Notes: generated by a model not told the origin, from the sequence alone. DNA of 64,000 bases from Iamia majanohamensis (GCF_028532485.1 NZ_CP116942.1:2852001-2916000); one strand, 5' to 3'. Shown: positions 1-9,024, counted from the first letter of the stretch. A program made the numbers and translations.

Positions 1-105
1 CGGCCCGGCACCGGACGCCCCGCCCCCGTCGTCGCTGCCGCAGCCGACCGCAGCCAGGGCCAGCACGGCGGCGGGGACGACGAGGAGGGGACGGACACGG
101 CGCAT
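1..105 (-). CDS. Lipoprotein, N-terminal fragment (runs off the window)
   Basis: Only the first 35 codons are inside the window, starting at the ATG at 105. They encode a basic n-region (MRRVRP), a hydrophobic stretch, and a lipobox-like AAVGC followed by a Gly/Asp/Ser-rich linker (GSDDGGG). This is typical of an actinobacterial exported lipoprotein. A possible Zur/Fur-type palindrome lies 45 bases upstream, so a metal-uptake binding lipoprotein is plausible, but the functional part of the protein is outside the window. Confidence 0.6.
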   Translation of the reverse strand, partial: MRRVRPLLVVPAAVLALAAVGCGSDDGGGASGAGP

Positions 106-144
106 GGGGGAGACCTCGGGGGGTGCGAGCGGGACAGCGGCACC

Positions 145-167
145 ATAACGAGATTCATTCTCACTCT
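145..167 (-). promoter_or_regulatory. Possible Zur/Fur-type operator
   Basis: An unusually AT-rich patch reads, on the minus strand, AGTGAGAATGAATCTCGTT. Its GAGA and TCTC arms flank an ATGAA centre, resembling Fur-superfamily boxes (TGAnAATnATTnTCA type). It sits just upstream of the lipoprotein start at 105. The match is imperfect and the assignment is by resemblance only. Confidence 0.4.
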
Positions 168-204
168 CAACCCGGAGCGGACCGATCCGGAGACGCACGA
201 CCCC

Positions 205-480
205 TCAGGGGCGGTCCCGCGCCTCCAGCTCGGCCCGCAGGAGCTCGATCTCGGCCATCAGCTCGGCCCGGGTCCGCTCCAGCTCGTCGCGCAGCTGCTC
301 CACCTGGCCCGCGGTGGCCGCTGCGGCCCGGTCCCCCACCCGGTCCAGCACCCGCCCGGCGGCGTGGCGGGCGGCGGCCCGGGCCCGGGCCGTCGGGCCC
401 TCGGCCGCCGGGGTGTCGTCGGGCGGCGGCGCCCCCAGGTGGGTGGCACTGGCGAGGCGGATGGCGGGGTGCAGGGTCAC
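205..480 (-). CDS. Small protein with C-terminal coiled coil, glycosyltransferase operon
   Basis: A 91-residue protein of unknown function. The GTG start at 480 overlaps the stop of the upstream gene by 4 bp (GTGA), which indicates translational coupling. The N-terminal half is Ala/Arg/Pro-rich. The last 35 residues are a charged heptad-like helix (VEQLRDELERTRAELMAEI), consistent with a coiled coil. It is the third gene of an operon with a glycosyltransferase, so a scaffold or partner role in glycan assembly is possible but only inferred. Confidence 0.6.
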   Translation of the reverse strand: MTLHPAIRLASATHLGAPPPDDTPAAEGPTARARAAARHAAGRVLDRVGDRAAAATAGQVEQLRDELERTRAELMAEIELLRAELEARDRP

Positions 481-1301
481 GGTGCTCCCGGGGCGGTGGG
501 GGTGGGGGCGAAGAGGTCGGTGGCGGCGCGGGCCCGGGCCCGGACGGGGGCGCCGGGGGCGGTGCCCAGGTCCTCGAGGGCGGCCTCGAGCCTGCGGAGC
601 GGGGTCGGTCGAGGTCCGAGCCCCCACCGGTCGAGGAGGGCGGCGGCGGTGACCTCGGGGTCGAGCCGGCGCTCGGCCAGGGCCCTCCCCCGGCGGGAGA
701 GGGCGGCGGCCCGGGCCTCGTCGGCGGCCAGGGCGACGGCGACGGCGCGGTCGCCCACCTCGAGGTCGCGCCCCGGCTCGGCGCCGACCGCGGCGGCGGC
801 CGAGGCGTCGGTGACCGTGGGGCACCCGAGGGCGAGGGCGACGGGCAGGTCGCGCCGCTCGACCACCGCGGCGGCGGCCACCGCCAGGGCGGTGGGCACG
901 TCGAGGGGGTCGAGGGCCAGGGTGTCGACCACCAGGTCGGGGTCCAGCCCCAGGCGCTCGCGCCACCGGCGGCGGACGTGGGGGGCGACGGGCGGCAGGG
1001 CCGCGGTGGCGACCACGTCGGGACCGGGACGGACGAGGGGCTGGCCGAGCGCGGAGCCGTCGGCGGCCCGCACCAGCACCAGGTCCCCGTCGACGACGGC
1101 GGTGGGCCGGCCCGGCGCCGGCCCACCCGCCGCGGGGTGGGTGAGGAGGAGGGCGTCGGCCTCGGGGGCCCGGCCCGAGGCCCGCACCGTCGCCCGGCGG
1201 GCCAGGGCGGCGACCAGCGGACGGGCCGCCGCCGTCGTGCCCGGCCGCGCGACCAGGCCGACCACCGGTCGGCGGTCCTCCGAGACCGGGGCTGCGCTCA
1301 C
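477..1301 (-). CDS. Hypothetical protein, possibly glycosyltransferase-like
   Basis: 274 residues, start GTG at 1301 overlapping the stop of the upstream glycosyltransferase (GTGA). It is Ala/Val/Arg-rich with alternating beta/alpha segments (VVGLVARPG, LVVDTLALDP, PVALALGCPTV). It lacks the clear sugar-nucleotide motif of its neighbour. It could be a degenerate GT-B domain or a glycan-biosynthesis partner. Only its place in the operon supports a role in surface polysaccharide. Confidence 0.6.
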   Translation of the reverse strand: MSAAPVSEDRRPVVGLVARPGTTAAARPLVAALARRATVRASGRAPEADALLLTHPAAGGPAPGRPTAVVDGDLVLVRAADGSALGQPLVRPGPDVVATAALPPVAPHVRRRWRERLGLDPDLVVDTLALDPLDVPTALAVAAAAVVERRDLPVALALGCPTVTDASAAAAVGAEPGRDLEVGDRAVAVALAADEARAAALSRRGRALAERRLDPEVTAAALLDRWGLGPRPTPLRRLEAALEDLGTAPGAPVRARARAATDLFAPTPTAPGAP

Positions 1302-2317
1302 CCCGCCGCGCCGAGCAGGCGCTCGACGACCTCCGGCCACCCGAGGGCGTCCGCCCGCTCCCGCCCCGCCGCACCCATGCGGGCGGCCAGCTCGCGGTCG
1401 CCGGCCAGCCGGTCGACGGCGGCGCCCAGCTCCTCGGGGCTGCCGTCGGTGACGATGCCGGTCTCCCCGTCGGTCACCCACTCGAGCACCCCGCCGGCGT
1501 CGGCGGTGGTGATGACCGGGCGGCCGGCCAGGAAGGCCTGGAGGGTCACGTAGCCGTAGTCCTCGTCGTAGGGCGCGTAGAGGACGGCCAGGGCGTCGCC
1601 CAGCAGGTCGACCACGGCGTCGTCGCTCACGTAGCCCGGCATCTCCAGCCGCCCGTCGAGGCCTGCGGCCGCAGCGCGGGTGGCCAGGGCGTCGGCCTGG
1701 CTGCCCCGACCGGCGAGCACGCCGGCGACGTCGGTCGAGGCCGCCCCGAGGGCGTCGAGCAGGAGCGCGGGGCGCTTGTTGGCCTCCAGGCGCCCGATGC
1801 TGACGATGCGGTCGCCGAGCGGCGACGGGGCCAGGCGGTCGGCCAGCGGGGGCGGGTGGTGCAGCGGCTCGCTGTCGAGGCCGCAGAAGCGGGCCATGCG
1901 GTCCGACACCACCCCCGAGATGGTGAAGCGGGCGACGGCCTCGTCGAGGGCCCGGGTGTCCCAGGCGGTCAGCTGGCGCTGGACCTCGAGGCTGTCGTCG
2001 TCGAGGCCGATGTCGCTCCACGCCTGGCCGATGCCGTCGTAGGCGGCCCGGTGCTGGTGGGCCAGCCACACCACCTTCCGCGGGTGGCGGGCGTAGTAGG
2101 CGGGGAAGTTGACCGGGATCACCACGTCGGCGTCGAGGGGGACCGACCGCCACGCCAGCGGGGCGTCGAGGAGCCGCTCGCGGTCCCACGCCGCCGGGAT
2201 GCGGACGGCCTCGGCCCGGTGCCCGGCCGCCTCCAGGGCGACCACGAGCCCCTCGACCAGCTGCTCGAGCCCGCCTCGCATGTGCGGCACCTGGGTGGCG
2301 CAGACCAGGACGTCCAC
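1298..2317 (-). CDS. GT-B glycosyltransferase (GT4-like)
   Basis: 339 residues from the GTG at 2317 (VDVLVCATQVPHMRGGLEQL). An in-frame extension to 2398 is possible but would run into the divergent promoter region. The N-terminal half has an acceptor-site Gly-rich loop (MRGGLEQL). The C-terminal half has the donor-site signature IGRLEANKRP and the motif LYAPYDEDYGYVTLQAFLAGRPV, including the E(D)YG..LQAF segment typical of GT4 retaining enzymes. It probably transfers an NDP-sugar to a lipid or glycan acceptor on the cytoplasmic face. First gene of a three-gene minus-strand operon. Confidence 0.85.
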   Translation of the reverse strand: MDVLVCATQVPHMRGGLEQLVEGLVVALEAAGHRAEAVRIPAAWDRERLLDAPLAWRSVPLDADVVIPVNFPAYYARHPRKVVWLAHQHRAAYDGIGQAWSDIGLDDDSLEVQRQLTAWDTRALDEAVARFTISGVVSDRMARFCGLDSEPLHHPPPLADRLAPSPLGDRIVSIGRLEANKRPALLLDALGAASTDVAGVLAGRGSQADALATRAAAAGLDGRLEMPGYVSDDAVVDLLGDALAVLYAPYDEDYGYVTLQAFLAGRPVITTADAGGVLEWVTDGETGIVTDGSPEELGAAVDRLAGDRELAARMGAAGRERADALGWPEVVERLLGAAG

Positions 2318-2403
2318 GGGGCGAGTCTGGCAGGTCGCCCCGGTGCGGGCGGGCCGGCCCCTGCTCGGGTCCGGGGCCTCCCACGACCTAGTGTCCACAG
2401 GTC

Positions 2404-3609
2404 GTGGACGCCCGCCGCATCGCCTTCGTGCCGCCCCGGTACGGGCCCGACGTCGTCGGCGGGGCCGAGGCCGTCGTGCGCCAGGTCGCCCACGGCCTGG
2501 CCGACCGGGGGTGGGAGGTCGAGGTGCTCACCACCTGCGCCCGCGACCACTACACCTGGGCCAACGTCGAGCGCCCCGGCCCCGGCCTCGACCGCACCGC
2601 GTCGGGCGCCGAGGTGCACGTGCGCCGCTTCCCCATGGTGCGCGACACCCCCGGCGAGGTCCGGGCCCGGGTCGAGGCCGCCCTCGCCACCGGCGACGTG
2701 CCGTCGCTGGGCGAGCAGGAGGCGTGGATGAACGACGGGCCCCGCTCGCCCGAGCTGTTCCACCACGTGCTCGACGAGGCCGAGCGGTTCCGGGCCGTGG
2801 TCGTGTCGCCCTACCTGTTCTGGACGACCTTCGCGGTGGGGGCCATCGCCCCCGAGCGGACCCTGCTCCGCCCGTGCCTGCACGACGAGCCCTACGCCCG
2901 CCTCGAGCTGTTCGAGCCCCTCCTCACCGGATCGGCCGGGGTGTGGCTGCAGACCGACCCCGAGCTCGACCTCTACCGCTCGATCAGCACCCCGCCGGCC
3001 CAGACCGCGGTGGTCGGCGAGGGCGTGCCCGTCCCCGACCGCTACGACCCCGAGGGCTTCCGCCGCCGCCACGACCTGGGCGACCGCCCCTTCGTGCTCT
3101 ACGGCGGGCGCCGGGAGGGGGCCAAGGGGTGGGAGGGCCTGCTCGACGCCTTCGCCGACGCCGTCCGCAAGGAGGACCTGGACCTCACCCTCGTCACCTA
3201 CGGGGTGGGCGAGGTCCACGCCCCGCCCGACCTGCCGGGCCGGGTGGTCGACCTCGGCTTCGTCGACGACGCCACCCGCGACGACGCCGTGGCCGCGGCA
3301 TCCGCCTACCTCCAGCCCTCCGCGCTCGAGAGCTTCTCCCGCACGGTGATGGAGGCCTGGCTGGCCGGCACCCCCGTCATCGCCAACGGTGCCGGCGACG
3401 TCGTCCGGTGGCACATCGAGCGCTCCGGCGCGGGGCTCACCTACGACGACGACGTCGAGCTGGAGCAGGCCCTCCGCTTCGTGGCCGAGGCGCCCGACGC
3501 GGCCGCCGCCCTCGCCGCCCCCGGCCGCGACTACGTGCTCGACCACTACACCTGGCCGGCCACGCTCGACCGCATGGAGGCCACCCTCGACGAGTGGTTC
3601 CCGGCATGA
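2404..3609 (+). CDS. GT-B glycosyltransferase (GT4-like)
   Basis: 401 residues, start GTG at 2404. A TAGTGT hexamer lies 9 nt upstream, so the message may be nearly leaderless. The N-terminus has the acceptor loop (PPRYGPDVVGGAEAVVRQVA). The C-terminal half has a donor-site segment (FVLYGGRREGAKGWEGLLDAF) and the GT4 block LQPSALESFSRTVMEAWLAGTPVI with the expected glutamates. Divergent from the minus-strand operon. Its stop overlaps the next start by 4 bp (ATGA). Confidence 0.87.
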   Translation: MDARRIAFVPPRYGPDVVGGAEAVVRQVAHGLADRGWEVEVLTTCARDHYTWANVERPGPGLDRTASGAEVHVRRFPMVRDTPGEVRARVEAALATGDVPSLGEQEAWMNDGPRSPELFHHVLDEAERFRAVVVSPYLFWTTFAVGAIAPERTLLRPCLHDEPYARLELFEPLLTGSAGVWLQTDPELDLYRSISTPPAQTAVVGEGVPVPDRYDPEGFRRRHDLGDRPFVLYGGRREGAKGWEGLLDAFADAVRKEDLDLTLVTYGVGEVHAPPDLPGRVVDLGFVDDATRDDAVAAASAYLQPSALESFSRTVMEAWLAGTPVIANGAGDVVRWHIERSGAGLTYDDDVELEQALRFVAEAPDAAAALAAPGRDYVLDHYTWPATLDRMEATLDEWFPA

Positions 3610-5042
3610 GCGCCCCGGAGACCGCCGTCGGCGGCGCCGAGGCCGGCCGGGCGACCGGCGGCCGGGAGCGCATCCTCGTGGTGTCGCCCTACCCGCCGGT
3701 GCGCGACGGCATCGGGGCCTACGCCCTCCAGCAGGTGCGCAGCCTCCGTCGCCAGGGCCACCACGTCGAGGTCCTCTCCCCCACCCCGTCGGCCGCCCAC
3801 CACCACGCCGACCTCCGGGGGCCCGCCGGCGCCGCCGCGCTGGCCCGCATCGGCACCGGCTTCGACCGCGTCGTGGTCCACCTCCACCCCGACGTGATCT
3901 ACCGGCTCCCGCCCACCGCCGGCGCCCGCCTGGGGACCGGCCTGGCCTACGGCGCCGCGTTCCGGCGCCTGGCCCACGTGGAGCTGCGGGTCCACGAGAT
4001 CGACCACCGCTGGGCCGACCCGTCGGACCCCACCTCGCGGGCCACCGCCTTCATGCTGAAGGGGGCCGACCTGCTGACCGTGCACTCCGAGGAGCAGCGG
4101 TCCCACCTGGTCGACGGCTTCGGCGTGCCCGGCGACCGCGTCCACCTGGTCGACCACGGCGCCGACTTCGCCCCCCGCACCACCGCCGACCGGGCGCGGG
4201 CCCGGGCCAGCCTCGGGCTCCCCCCCGACGACCACGTCTTCCTCTGCATCGGCTTCGTCCAGCCCCACAAGGGCTTCGACCGGGCCGCCCGGGCCTTCGT
4301 GGGCCTCGGCGGGAGGGGGGCTCGCCTCGACGTGGTCGGCTCGGCCCGCCTCGGCGACCAGGCCACCCGCGACCACGTCGCCGAGCTGCGGGCCATCGCG
4401 GCGCGCGAGCCCGACGTGCACCTCCACCTCGGGTTCGTGAGCGACGAGATGTTCGACCGGTGGATCGTGGCCGCCGACACGGTGGTGCTCCCCTACCGCC
4501 ACATCTGGTCCTCCAGCGTGGCCGAGCGGGCCGCCCTGTTCGACCGGCCCGTCATCGCCACCCGGGTCGGTGGCCTGGCCCACCAGGTCGAGCGCCTGCC
4601 CGGCGCCGTCCTCGTCGACGACAACCGGGGCCTGGCCCGGGCCCTGGCCGAGGCCGTGGGGTCCCCGGCCGAGGCCGCGACCCCGTCCAGCTGGCCCGGG
4701 GCCGACGGCGACGACGTGCGCAGCACCGTCCAGGCCGAGGTGCGGGCCCGGGCCGCGGCCGCGCGGGGCGGCCTGCCCGTCGCGGGACGGGGCCCCACGG
4801 GGGACGACGCCCCCTCGCCCTCCGCCCCCGTGCGCCGCCTCGCACCCCTCCGCCCGCCCGCCCCGGTGTCGGCCCGGCCCGGGGTCAGCGCGGTGAAGCG
4901 CCTCATGCACCGGCTCCTGGCCTGGGAGCTCACGCCCATCACCGACCAGGTGAACAGCCTCCAGCGGGCCACCGCCGACGCCCTGGACCGCACCGCGCCC
5001 CCACCCGATCCCCACGACGACGACGCCGATGACCAGCACTGA
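3606..5042 (+). CDS. GT-B glycosyltransferase with long basic C-terminal tail
   Basis: 478 residues from the ATG at 3606, overlapping the previous gene (ATGA). Residues about 22-380 form a GT4-like fold: the N-terminal segment YPPVRDGIGAYALQQV, donor-site block GFVQPHKGFDRAARAF and LPYRHIWSSSVAERAALFDRP. After about residue 390 comes a roughly 85-residue Pro/Ala/Arg-rich tail, then a helix (VKRLMHRLLAWELTPITDQV) that could associate with the membrane. The last 14 bases overlap the next gene. Confidence 0.85.
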   Translation: MSAPETAVGGAEAGRATGGRERILVVSPYPPVRDGIGAYALQQVRSLRRQGHHVEVLSPTPSAAHHHADLRGPAGAAALARIGTGFDRVVVHLHPDVIYRLPPTAGARLGTGLAYGAAFRRLAHVELRVHEIDHRWADPSDPTSRATAFMLKGADLLTVHSEEQRSHLVDGFGVPGDRVHLVDHGADFAPRTTADRARARASLGLPPDDHVFLCIGFVQPHKGFDRAARAFVGLGGRGARLDVVGSARLGDQATRDHVAELRAIAAREPDVHLHLGFVSDEMFDRWIVAADTVVLPYRHIWSSSVAERAALFDRPVIATRVGGLAHQVERLPGAVLVDDNRGLARALAEAVGSPAEAATPSSWPGADGDDVRSTVQAEVRARAAAARGGLPVAGRGPTGDDAPSPSAPVRRLAPLRPPAPVSARPGVSAVKRLMHRLLAWELTPITDQVNSLQRATADALDRTAPPPDPHDDDADDQH

Positions 5043-7101
5043 CCACGACGCACCACCGGTGGCGAGCGCGGAGGAGCTCCCGGCCGACGAGCCCGGCCCG
5101 GTGCCGGCCCCCGAGCGCACCTCGCCGTCGGACCGGTCCGACCGGCTGTTCCCCGTGGGGCCCGGACGGCTGGGGCTGGAGGCCCTCCTCGTGGCCGCGC
5201 TGGCCTGGGCGTGGGCCGCGATCCAGTACCGGGTCTGGGACCTGTCGCCCCGGGTGCCGATCAACGGCGAGGGCGACGCCCGGCTCATCACCAACCTGGT
5301 GAAGAACACCGCCGACCAGGGCTGGTGGTCCACCAACCCGGACCTGGGCGTCCCGGTCGGCCAGCAGCTCTACGACTTCCCCCACAACGGGGAGACCTTC
5401 CAGCTCGCCATCGTCCGGTTCCTCAGCCTGTTCACCGACAGCCCCGGGCTGCTGATGAACGCCTACTTCTTCCTCGGCATCGGGCTGGCCGCCATCGCCG
5501 CCTTCGTCGCCCTGCGCCACCTGCGCTTCGGCGTGGGCCCCTCGCTCATCGCCGCCCTCGCCCTCACCTGGCTGCCGTTCCGGATCGGCCACGGCGAGTA
5601 CCACCTGTTCCGGGTGGGCTTCTGGTGGGTCCCGCTGTCGGTCGTCATCATCCTCTGGACCCTCCACTGGCGCGAGCGGCTGCTGCGCGACCCCGAGCCC
5701 CCCCGCCGCCAGGGCCGCCTGGACGACCTGCGGTGGAACCTGGCCCACAACCTCCGCCGGGGTCGGGTGGCGGTCTTCGTGGCCATGCTCGTGGTGCTGG
5801 CCGGGTCGGAGACCATGACCACGGCCTTCACCCTCACCCTGCTCGCGGTGACCGGCGTGGTCGCCGCCCTCCGTCGGCGCGACCCGGCCACCCTGGCGGT
5901 CCACGGCCTGGCCATCGGCGGCATCGCCCTGGTGGTGGCCCTGCTGTTCCTGCCGACCCTGCGCTTCGTGGCCGCCAACGGCACCAACGAGGACGCGGGG
6001 CGCCGCCTGGTGACCGAGCAGGAGCAGTTCGGCCTCAAGCTCAGCTCGCTCCTCCTGCCCGACCCGACCCACCGGTGGAGCCTCCTCGGCCAGCCCGAGG
6101 GCCGCATCCGGGAGACGACCCCGGTGCCCAGCGAGGCGGGCATGACGATCGGCCTCCTCGGCGCCGCCGGCTTCCTCGGCGCGGTGGGCCACTCGCTCAC
6201 CCGGGGGTGGGGGTCGCGGCGACGCGAGACCCGACCACCGCAGGACCGGGGGGCCCTGCGCGACGACCTCGGCCTGCTGGTGGTGGTGGCGACCCTCGTC
6301 GCCATCGTCAGCGGCGGGGCGATCCTGCTCAGCCTGGCCGGCTTCAGCCAGGTCCGGGTCTGGAACCGGATGTCGCTGATCATCGGCTTCGCGTCCCTCG
6401 CCTACGCCCTCACCTGGCTGGAGAAGGGCTGGGCCCTGGTGCGGGCCCGCATCGCCGAGGGGCCGGGGCGGGACCGGGCGTGGGTGCGGCGGGCCGTGGG
6501 GGCCGCCCTGGTGGTCCCGCTGGTCGGCTTCGTGCTCTGGGACGGGGCCAACGTCCGGGGCCTCGACTACGAGGCCAAGGACGCCGAGTGGGCTGCCGAC
6601 CAGGCGTGGGTCGACCGCATCGACGAGGCCACCCCGGACGGCACCGCGGTGTTCCAGCTCCCCGTCGTCCGCTTCCCCGAGGAGTTCCCGCCGGGCGAGA
6701 TGCTCGACTACGACCACCTGCGCGCCTTCATCCACACCGACGGCGACGACCTGCAGTGGAGCTACGGCGCCATCAAGGGGCGCCCCGACGGCGACTGGCA
6801 GCTGGCCGTGCGCGAGCAGGGCGAGGTGGCGTCGCTGCCGGCCCTCCTGGGTGCCGGCTTCACCGGCCTGTGGGTCGACACCGCGGGCTACACCGACGGC
6901 GGTGAGAGCATCCGGGCCCAGCTCGACGAGGCCACCGGCGTCGAGCCCCTGGTCAGCGACGACGGCCGCACCCTCTACTACGACCTGGTGCCGCTGCGCG
7001 ACCGCCTCGAGGCCGAGGGCACCTCGATGGAGGACCTCCGCCAGATCGCCCGCGACCAGCTCAAGCTGGCCCTCGACGACGAGGACGGCAGCGGCGGCTG
7101 A
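5029..7101 (+). CDS. Polytopic membrane protein, GT-C/YfhO-like
   Basis: 690 residues, start ATG at 5029 inside the end of the previous gene. A hydrophilic N-terminus of about 45 residues precedes roughly ten transmembrane segments (first near residues 50-70, last near 485-505). After the first segment is a large conserved-looking loop (INGEGDARLITNLVKNTADQ, then GVPVGQQLYDFPHNGETFQL), followed by a soluble C-terminal domain. The layout (TM1, acidic loop, many TMs, exported domain) resembles polyprenol-phosphate-sugar-dependent GT-C enzymes and YfhO-like proteins. The exact family is not settled. It ends the plus-strand glycosyltransferase operon. Confidence 0.75.
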   Translation: MTSTDHDAPPVASAEELPADEPGPVPAPERTSPSDRSDRLFPVGPGRLGLEALLVAALAWAWAAIQYRVWDLSPRVPINGEGDARLITNLVKNTADQGWWSTNPDLGVPVGQQLYDFPHNGETFQLAIVRFLSLFTDSPGLLMNAYFFLGIGLAAIAAFVALRHLRFGVGPSLIAALALTWLPFRIGHGEYHLFRVGFWWVPLSVVIILWTLHWRERLLRDPEPPRRQGRLDDLRWNLAHNLRRGRVAVFVAMLVVLAGSETMTTAFTLTLLAVTGVVAALRRRDPATLAVHGLAIGGIALVVALLFLPTLRFVAANGTNEDAGRRLVTEQEQFGLKLSSLLLPDPTHRWSLLGQPEGRIRETTPVPSEAGMTIGLLGAAGFLGAVGHSLTRGWGSRRRETRPPQDRGALRDDLGLLVVVATLVAIVSGGAILLSLAGFSQVRVWNRMSLIIGFASLAYALTWLEKGWALVRARIAEGPGRDRAWVRRAVGAALVVPLVGFVLWDGANVRGLDYEAKDAEWAADQAWVDRIDEATPDGTAVFQLPVVRFPEEFPPGEMLDYDHLRAFIHTDGDDLQWSYGAIKGRPDGDWQLAVREQGEVASLPALLGAGFTGLWVDTAGYTDGGESIRAQLDEATGVEPLVSDDGRTLYYDLVPLRDRLEAEGTSMEDLRQIARDQLKLALDDEDGSGG

Positions 7102-7104
7102 CCC

Positions 7105-8133
7105 TCACCCGGATGTGGTGACCTGCGCACCGGCGGCCCCCGACGGCCCGGCGACGGCCGGGTCCAGCACCAGGCCCGAGCGGGGCCCGTGGTGCACCAT
7201 CGACAGCACCTGCCCGACGGTGGTGGCGGCCACGGCGACCAGCACCGGCGCCGCCCCCGCCGGGGCCCACCCGGCGTCGACGAGGGTCAGGTGGGCGATG
7301 ACCAGCACCACCACACCGCGTCCGCACAGCGCCAGACCACCCACGATCGCCTCGTCGCGACGGGGCCCGCCTGCGGCGGCCAGTCCTCGGAGCAGGACGA
7401 GGGCGAGCCCGGTGAGGCCCACCCAGGCCGCGACGAGCACCGGCGTCGCCTCCCGGACGGCGGGGAGCACGGCCAGCCCGGCGAGCCACCCGGCGGCGCT
7501 CACGCGACAGGTGGCCAACCGCCCGTGGCGGACCAGGAACGTGCGCTTGCCGAACAGCGCGTCACCCCGCACGTCGCGGAGGTCCTTCAGCACGATCCGG
7601 CCCACGAAGCCGGCGTAGAGCCCACCCAGCAGGGCCAGGTCGCCGGCGACGAGGTGGTCTCGCGCGGCCAGGACGCCCAGCAGGTAGGGCACCGCGACGT
7701 AGCCGAGGGGCAGGAGGAGCGGGGCGACCACGCCGCGGTCGGCCAGGCGCACCGGACGCAGCGAGTAGGCCGCCGCCAGGGCCAGCGCACCCAGGACCAG
7801 GAGGGCGGCGCGCAGCCCGAGCAGACCGGCTGCCGCAAGGGCGAGGCCGGCTGCCACCGCGGCGACGGCCGCCAGCTGTCGCCGGTGGGAGCCGGCGACG
7901 AGGAGCCGCCCCGGGTCGTGACCCAGGTTCACCCGGTCGATGGCCTGGTCGGACAGGTCGTTGACGGCCACGGCACAGGCGAGGGAGCCCACGACCGCCA
8001 CCGCGAGCAGTCCCAGCCGACCGAGACCGACCGCGCCACCGCCCTGGGCCACGCCGGCCACGGCAGAGAGCACCACCAGGGTCACGACCGCAGGGCGCAC
8101 CACGGCCAGGGCCAGACGGAGACGGGCCCTCAC
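7105..8133 (-). CDS. UbiA-family prenyltransferase
   Basis: 342 residues, GTG start at 8133 overlapping the stop of the guanylate-kinase-like gene by 4 bp. Both UbiA aspartate motifs are visible: NDLSDQAIDRVN (the NxxxDxxxD site) and KDLRDVRGD (the second Asp-rich site). They are set in about eight to nine transmembrane helices. Such enzymes transfer prenyl or other isoprenoid diphosphate groups within the membrane, for example in quinone synthesis or decaprenyl-phosphate-sugar formation. Next to glycosyltransferases, a polyprenyl-phosphate glycolipid role is attractive but inferred. The C-terminal 25 residues are hydrophilic. Confidence 0.85.
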   Translation of the reverse strand: MRARLRLALAVVRPAVVTLVVLSAVAGVAQGGGAVGLGRLGLLAVAVVGSLACAVAVNDLSDQAIDRVNLGHDPGRLLVAGSHRRQLAAVAAVAAGLALAAAGLLGLRAALLVLGALALAAAYSLRPVRLADRGVVAPLLLPLGYVAVPYLLGVLAARDHLVAGDLALLGGLYAGFVGRIVLKDLRDVRGDALFGKRTFLVRHGRLATCRVSAAGWLAGLAVLPAVREATPVLVAAWVGLTGLALVLLRGLAAAGGPRRDEAIVGGLALCGRGVVVLVIAHLTLVDAGWAPAGAAPVLVAVAATTVGQVLSMVHHGPRSGLVLDPAVAGPSGAAGAQVTTSG

Positions 8134-8981
8134 TTGTTGCTCCCGTAGCTCGCCACGGCCATCCAGAGCACTGCCGCCCCGGCCACGGCGATCGCACCGA
8201 CCACCGCGAACAGTCCCACCAGGGTGGTGCCGAGCACCCGCCACCACTCGGGTCGACCCGGCGCGCTCGGCGTCGGGGGCGGCGGCCACGGCAGCTCGGC
8301 CCCGGTTGGTGGACGAAGTGGTCGCGCCCAGAGCGCAGGGACGGTCGGCCTCGCCCGGCCCTCCCCGGCGGTGGCGGGCCCGCAGGGCGCGCCCCACAGA
8401 CCGTCGGTCGCCAGCGCAGCAGCCATCCGGTCGGCCAGGTCGGCCACCGTCCCCTCGTTGTTGAAGCAGCGGTCGGCCACCTCGCGCCCGAGGGCCACCT
8501 CGGCCCGGTTGTTCTCGGCGCGCGCCGCCACCTCGTGGGCCGGCACGCCGCGGCGAGCCAGCACCGCGTCGAGCCACCCCTCGGGGGCCTCCACCTGGTA
8601 CACGACCGCTCCCGGGAGGCAGCGGCGGACCTGGTCGACGAGCGGGGCCCGGACCATGACGACATCGACCCGACCGTCACCCACGGGGCGGAGCGCCGGC
8701 AGCCCGTAGCGGAACGGCAGGCCGAAGAGGCTGACCGTCGCCTCGAAGGCACCGCTGCGCTCCAGGGCGTCGAAGGCGGCCTCGGCCACGAAGCGGTGCT
8801 CGAGCGACCCCTCGAGCTCGTCGGGGCGCCGGGGCCTCGTCGTCCAGGTGGGGTGCACGGCCACGATGCCCCGCCGGTGCAGCTCGCGCACCACCGCGGA
8901 CTTCCCGGCGCCGGAGGGGCCGATGACGAGGAGCGGGCGGGCCTCGGGAGGGCTCGTGTCGGTACGGGGTGCGGCGGGCAT
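8130..8981 (-). CDS. Guanylate-kinase-like P-loop protein with C-terminal membrane anchor
   Basis: 283 residues. The N-terminal 190 resemble guanylate kinase or PhnN: Walker A GPSGAGKS (residues 21-28), TWTTRPRRPDE matching the GMP-binding TTRxxRxxE segment, then FRYGLPALRP and a lid-like region. A Pro-rich linker (about 205-240) leads to one transmembrane helix (VLGTTLVGLFAVVGAIAVAG) and a short tail, SYGSNK. Canonical Gmk is soluble and about 200 residues, so the anchored tail is unusual. The 4-bp overlap with the UbiA gene suggests a joint membrane function. The substrate is unknown. Confidence 0.7.
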   Translation of the reverse strand: MPAAPRTDTSPPEARPLLVIGPSGAGKSAVVRELHRRGIVAVHPTWTTRPRRPDELEGSLEHRFVAEAAFDALERSGAFEATVSLFGLPFRYGLPALRPVGDGRVDVVMVRAPLVDQVRRCLPGAVVYQVEAPEGWLDAVLARRGVPAHEVAARAENNRAEVALGREVADRCFNNEGTVADLADRMAAALATDGLWGAPCGPATAGEGRARPTVPALWARPLRPPTGAELPWPPPPTPSAPGRPEWWRVLGTTLVGLFAVVGAIAVAGAAVLWMAVASYGSNK

Positions 8982-9024
8982 GGCCGCACCCTCGCCCTCA
9001 GGCGGCCTCCGCGGAACCCGGGGA

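Noticed and set aside
477-2384. 635-residue minus-strand frame
   Set aside because: Its first 360 residues are a shadow of the glycosyltransferase in another frame; only the part from 1301 down looks real.
2109-5042. 977-residue open frame across the glycosyltransferase genes
   Set aside because: Arg/Pro/Ala-rich low-complexity product for most of its length; only the part from 3606 is a glycosyltransferase. A GC-rich frame shadow upstream of that.
5463-6735. Overlapping minus-strand frames inside the membrane protein gene
   Set aside because: Products are Arg/Ser- or Gly/His-rich without motifs; the plus-strand frame has regular transmembrane segments.
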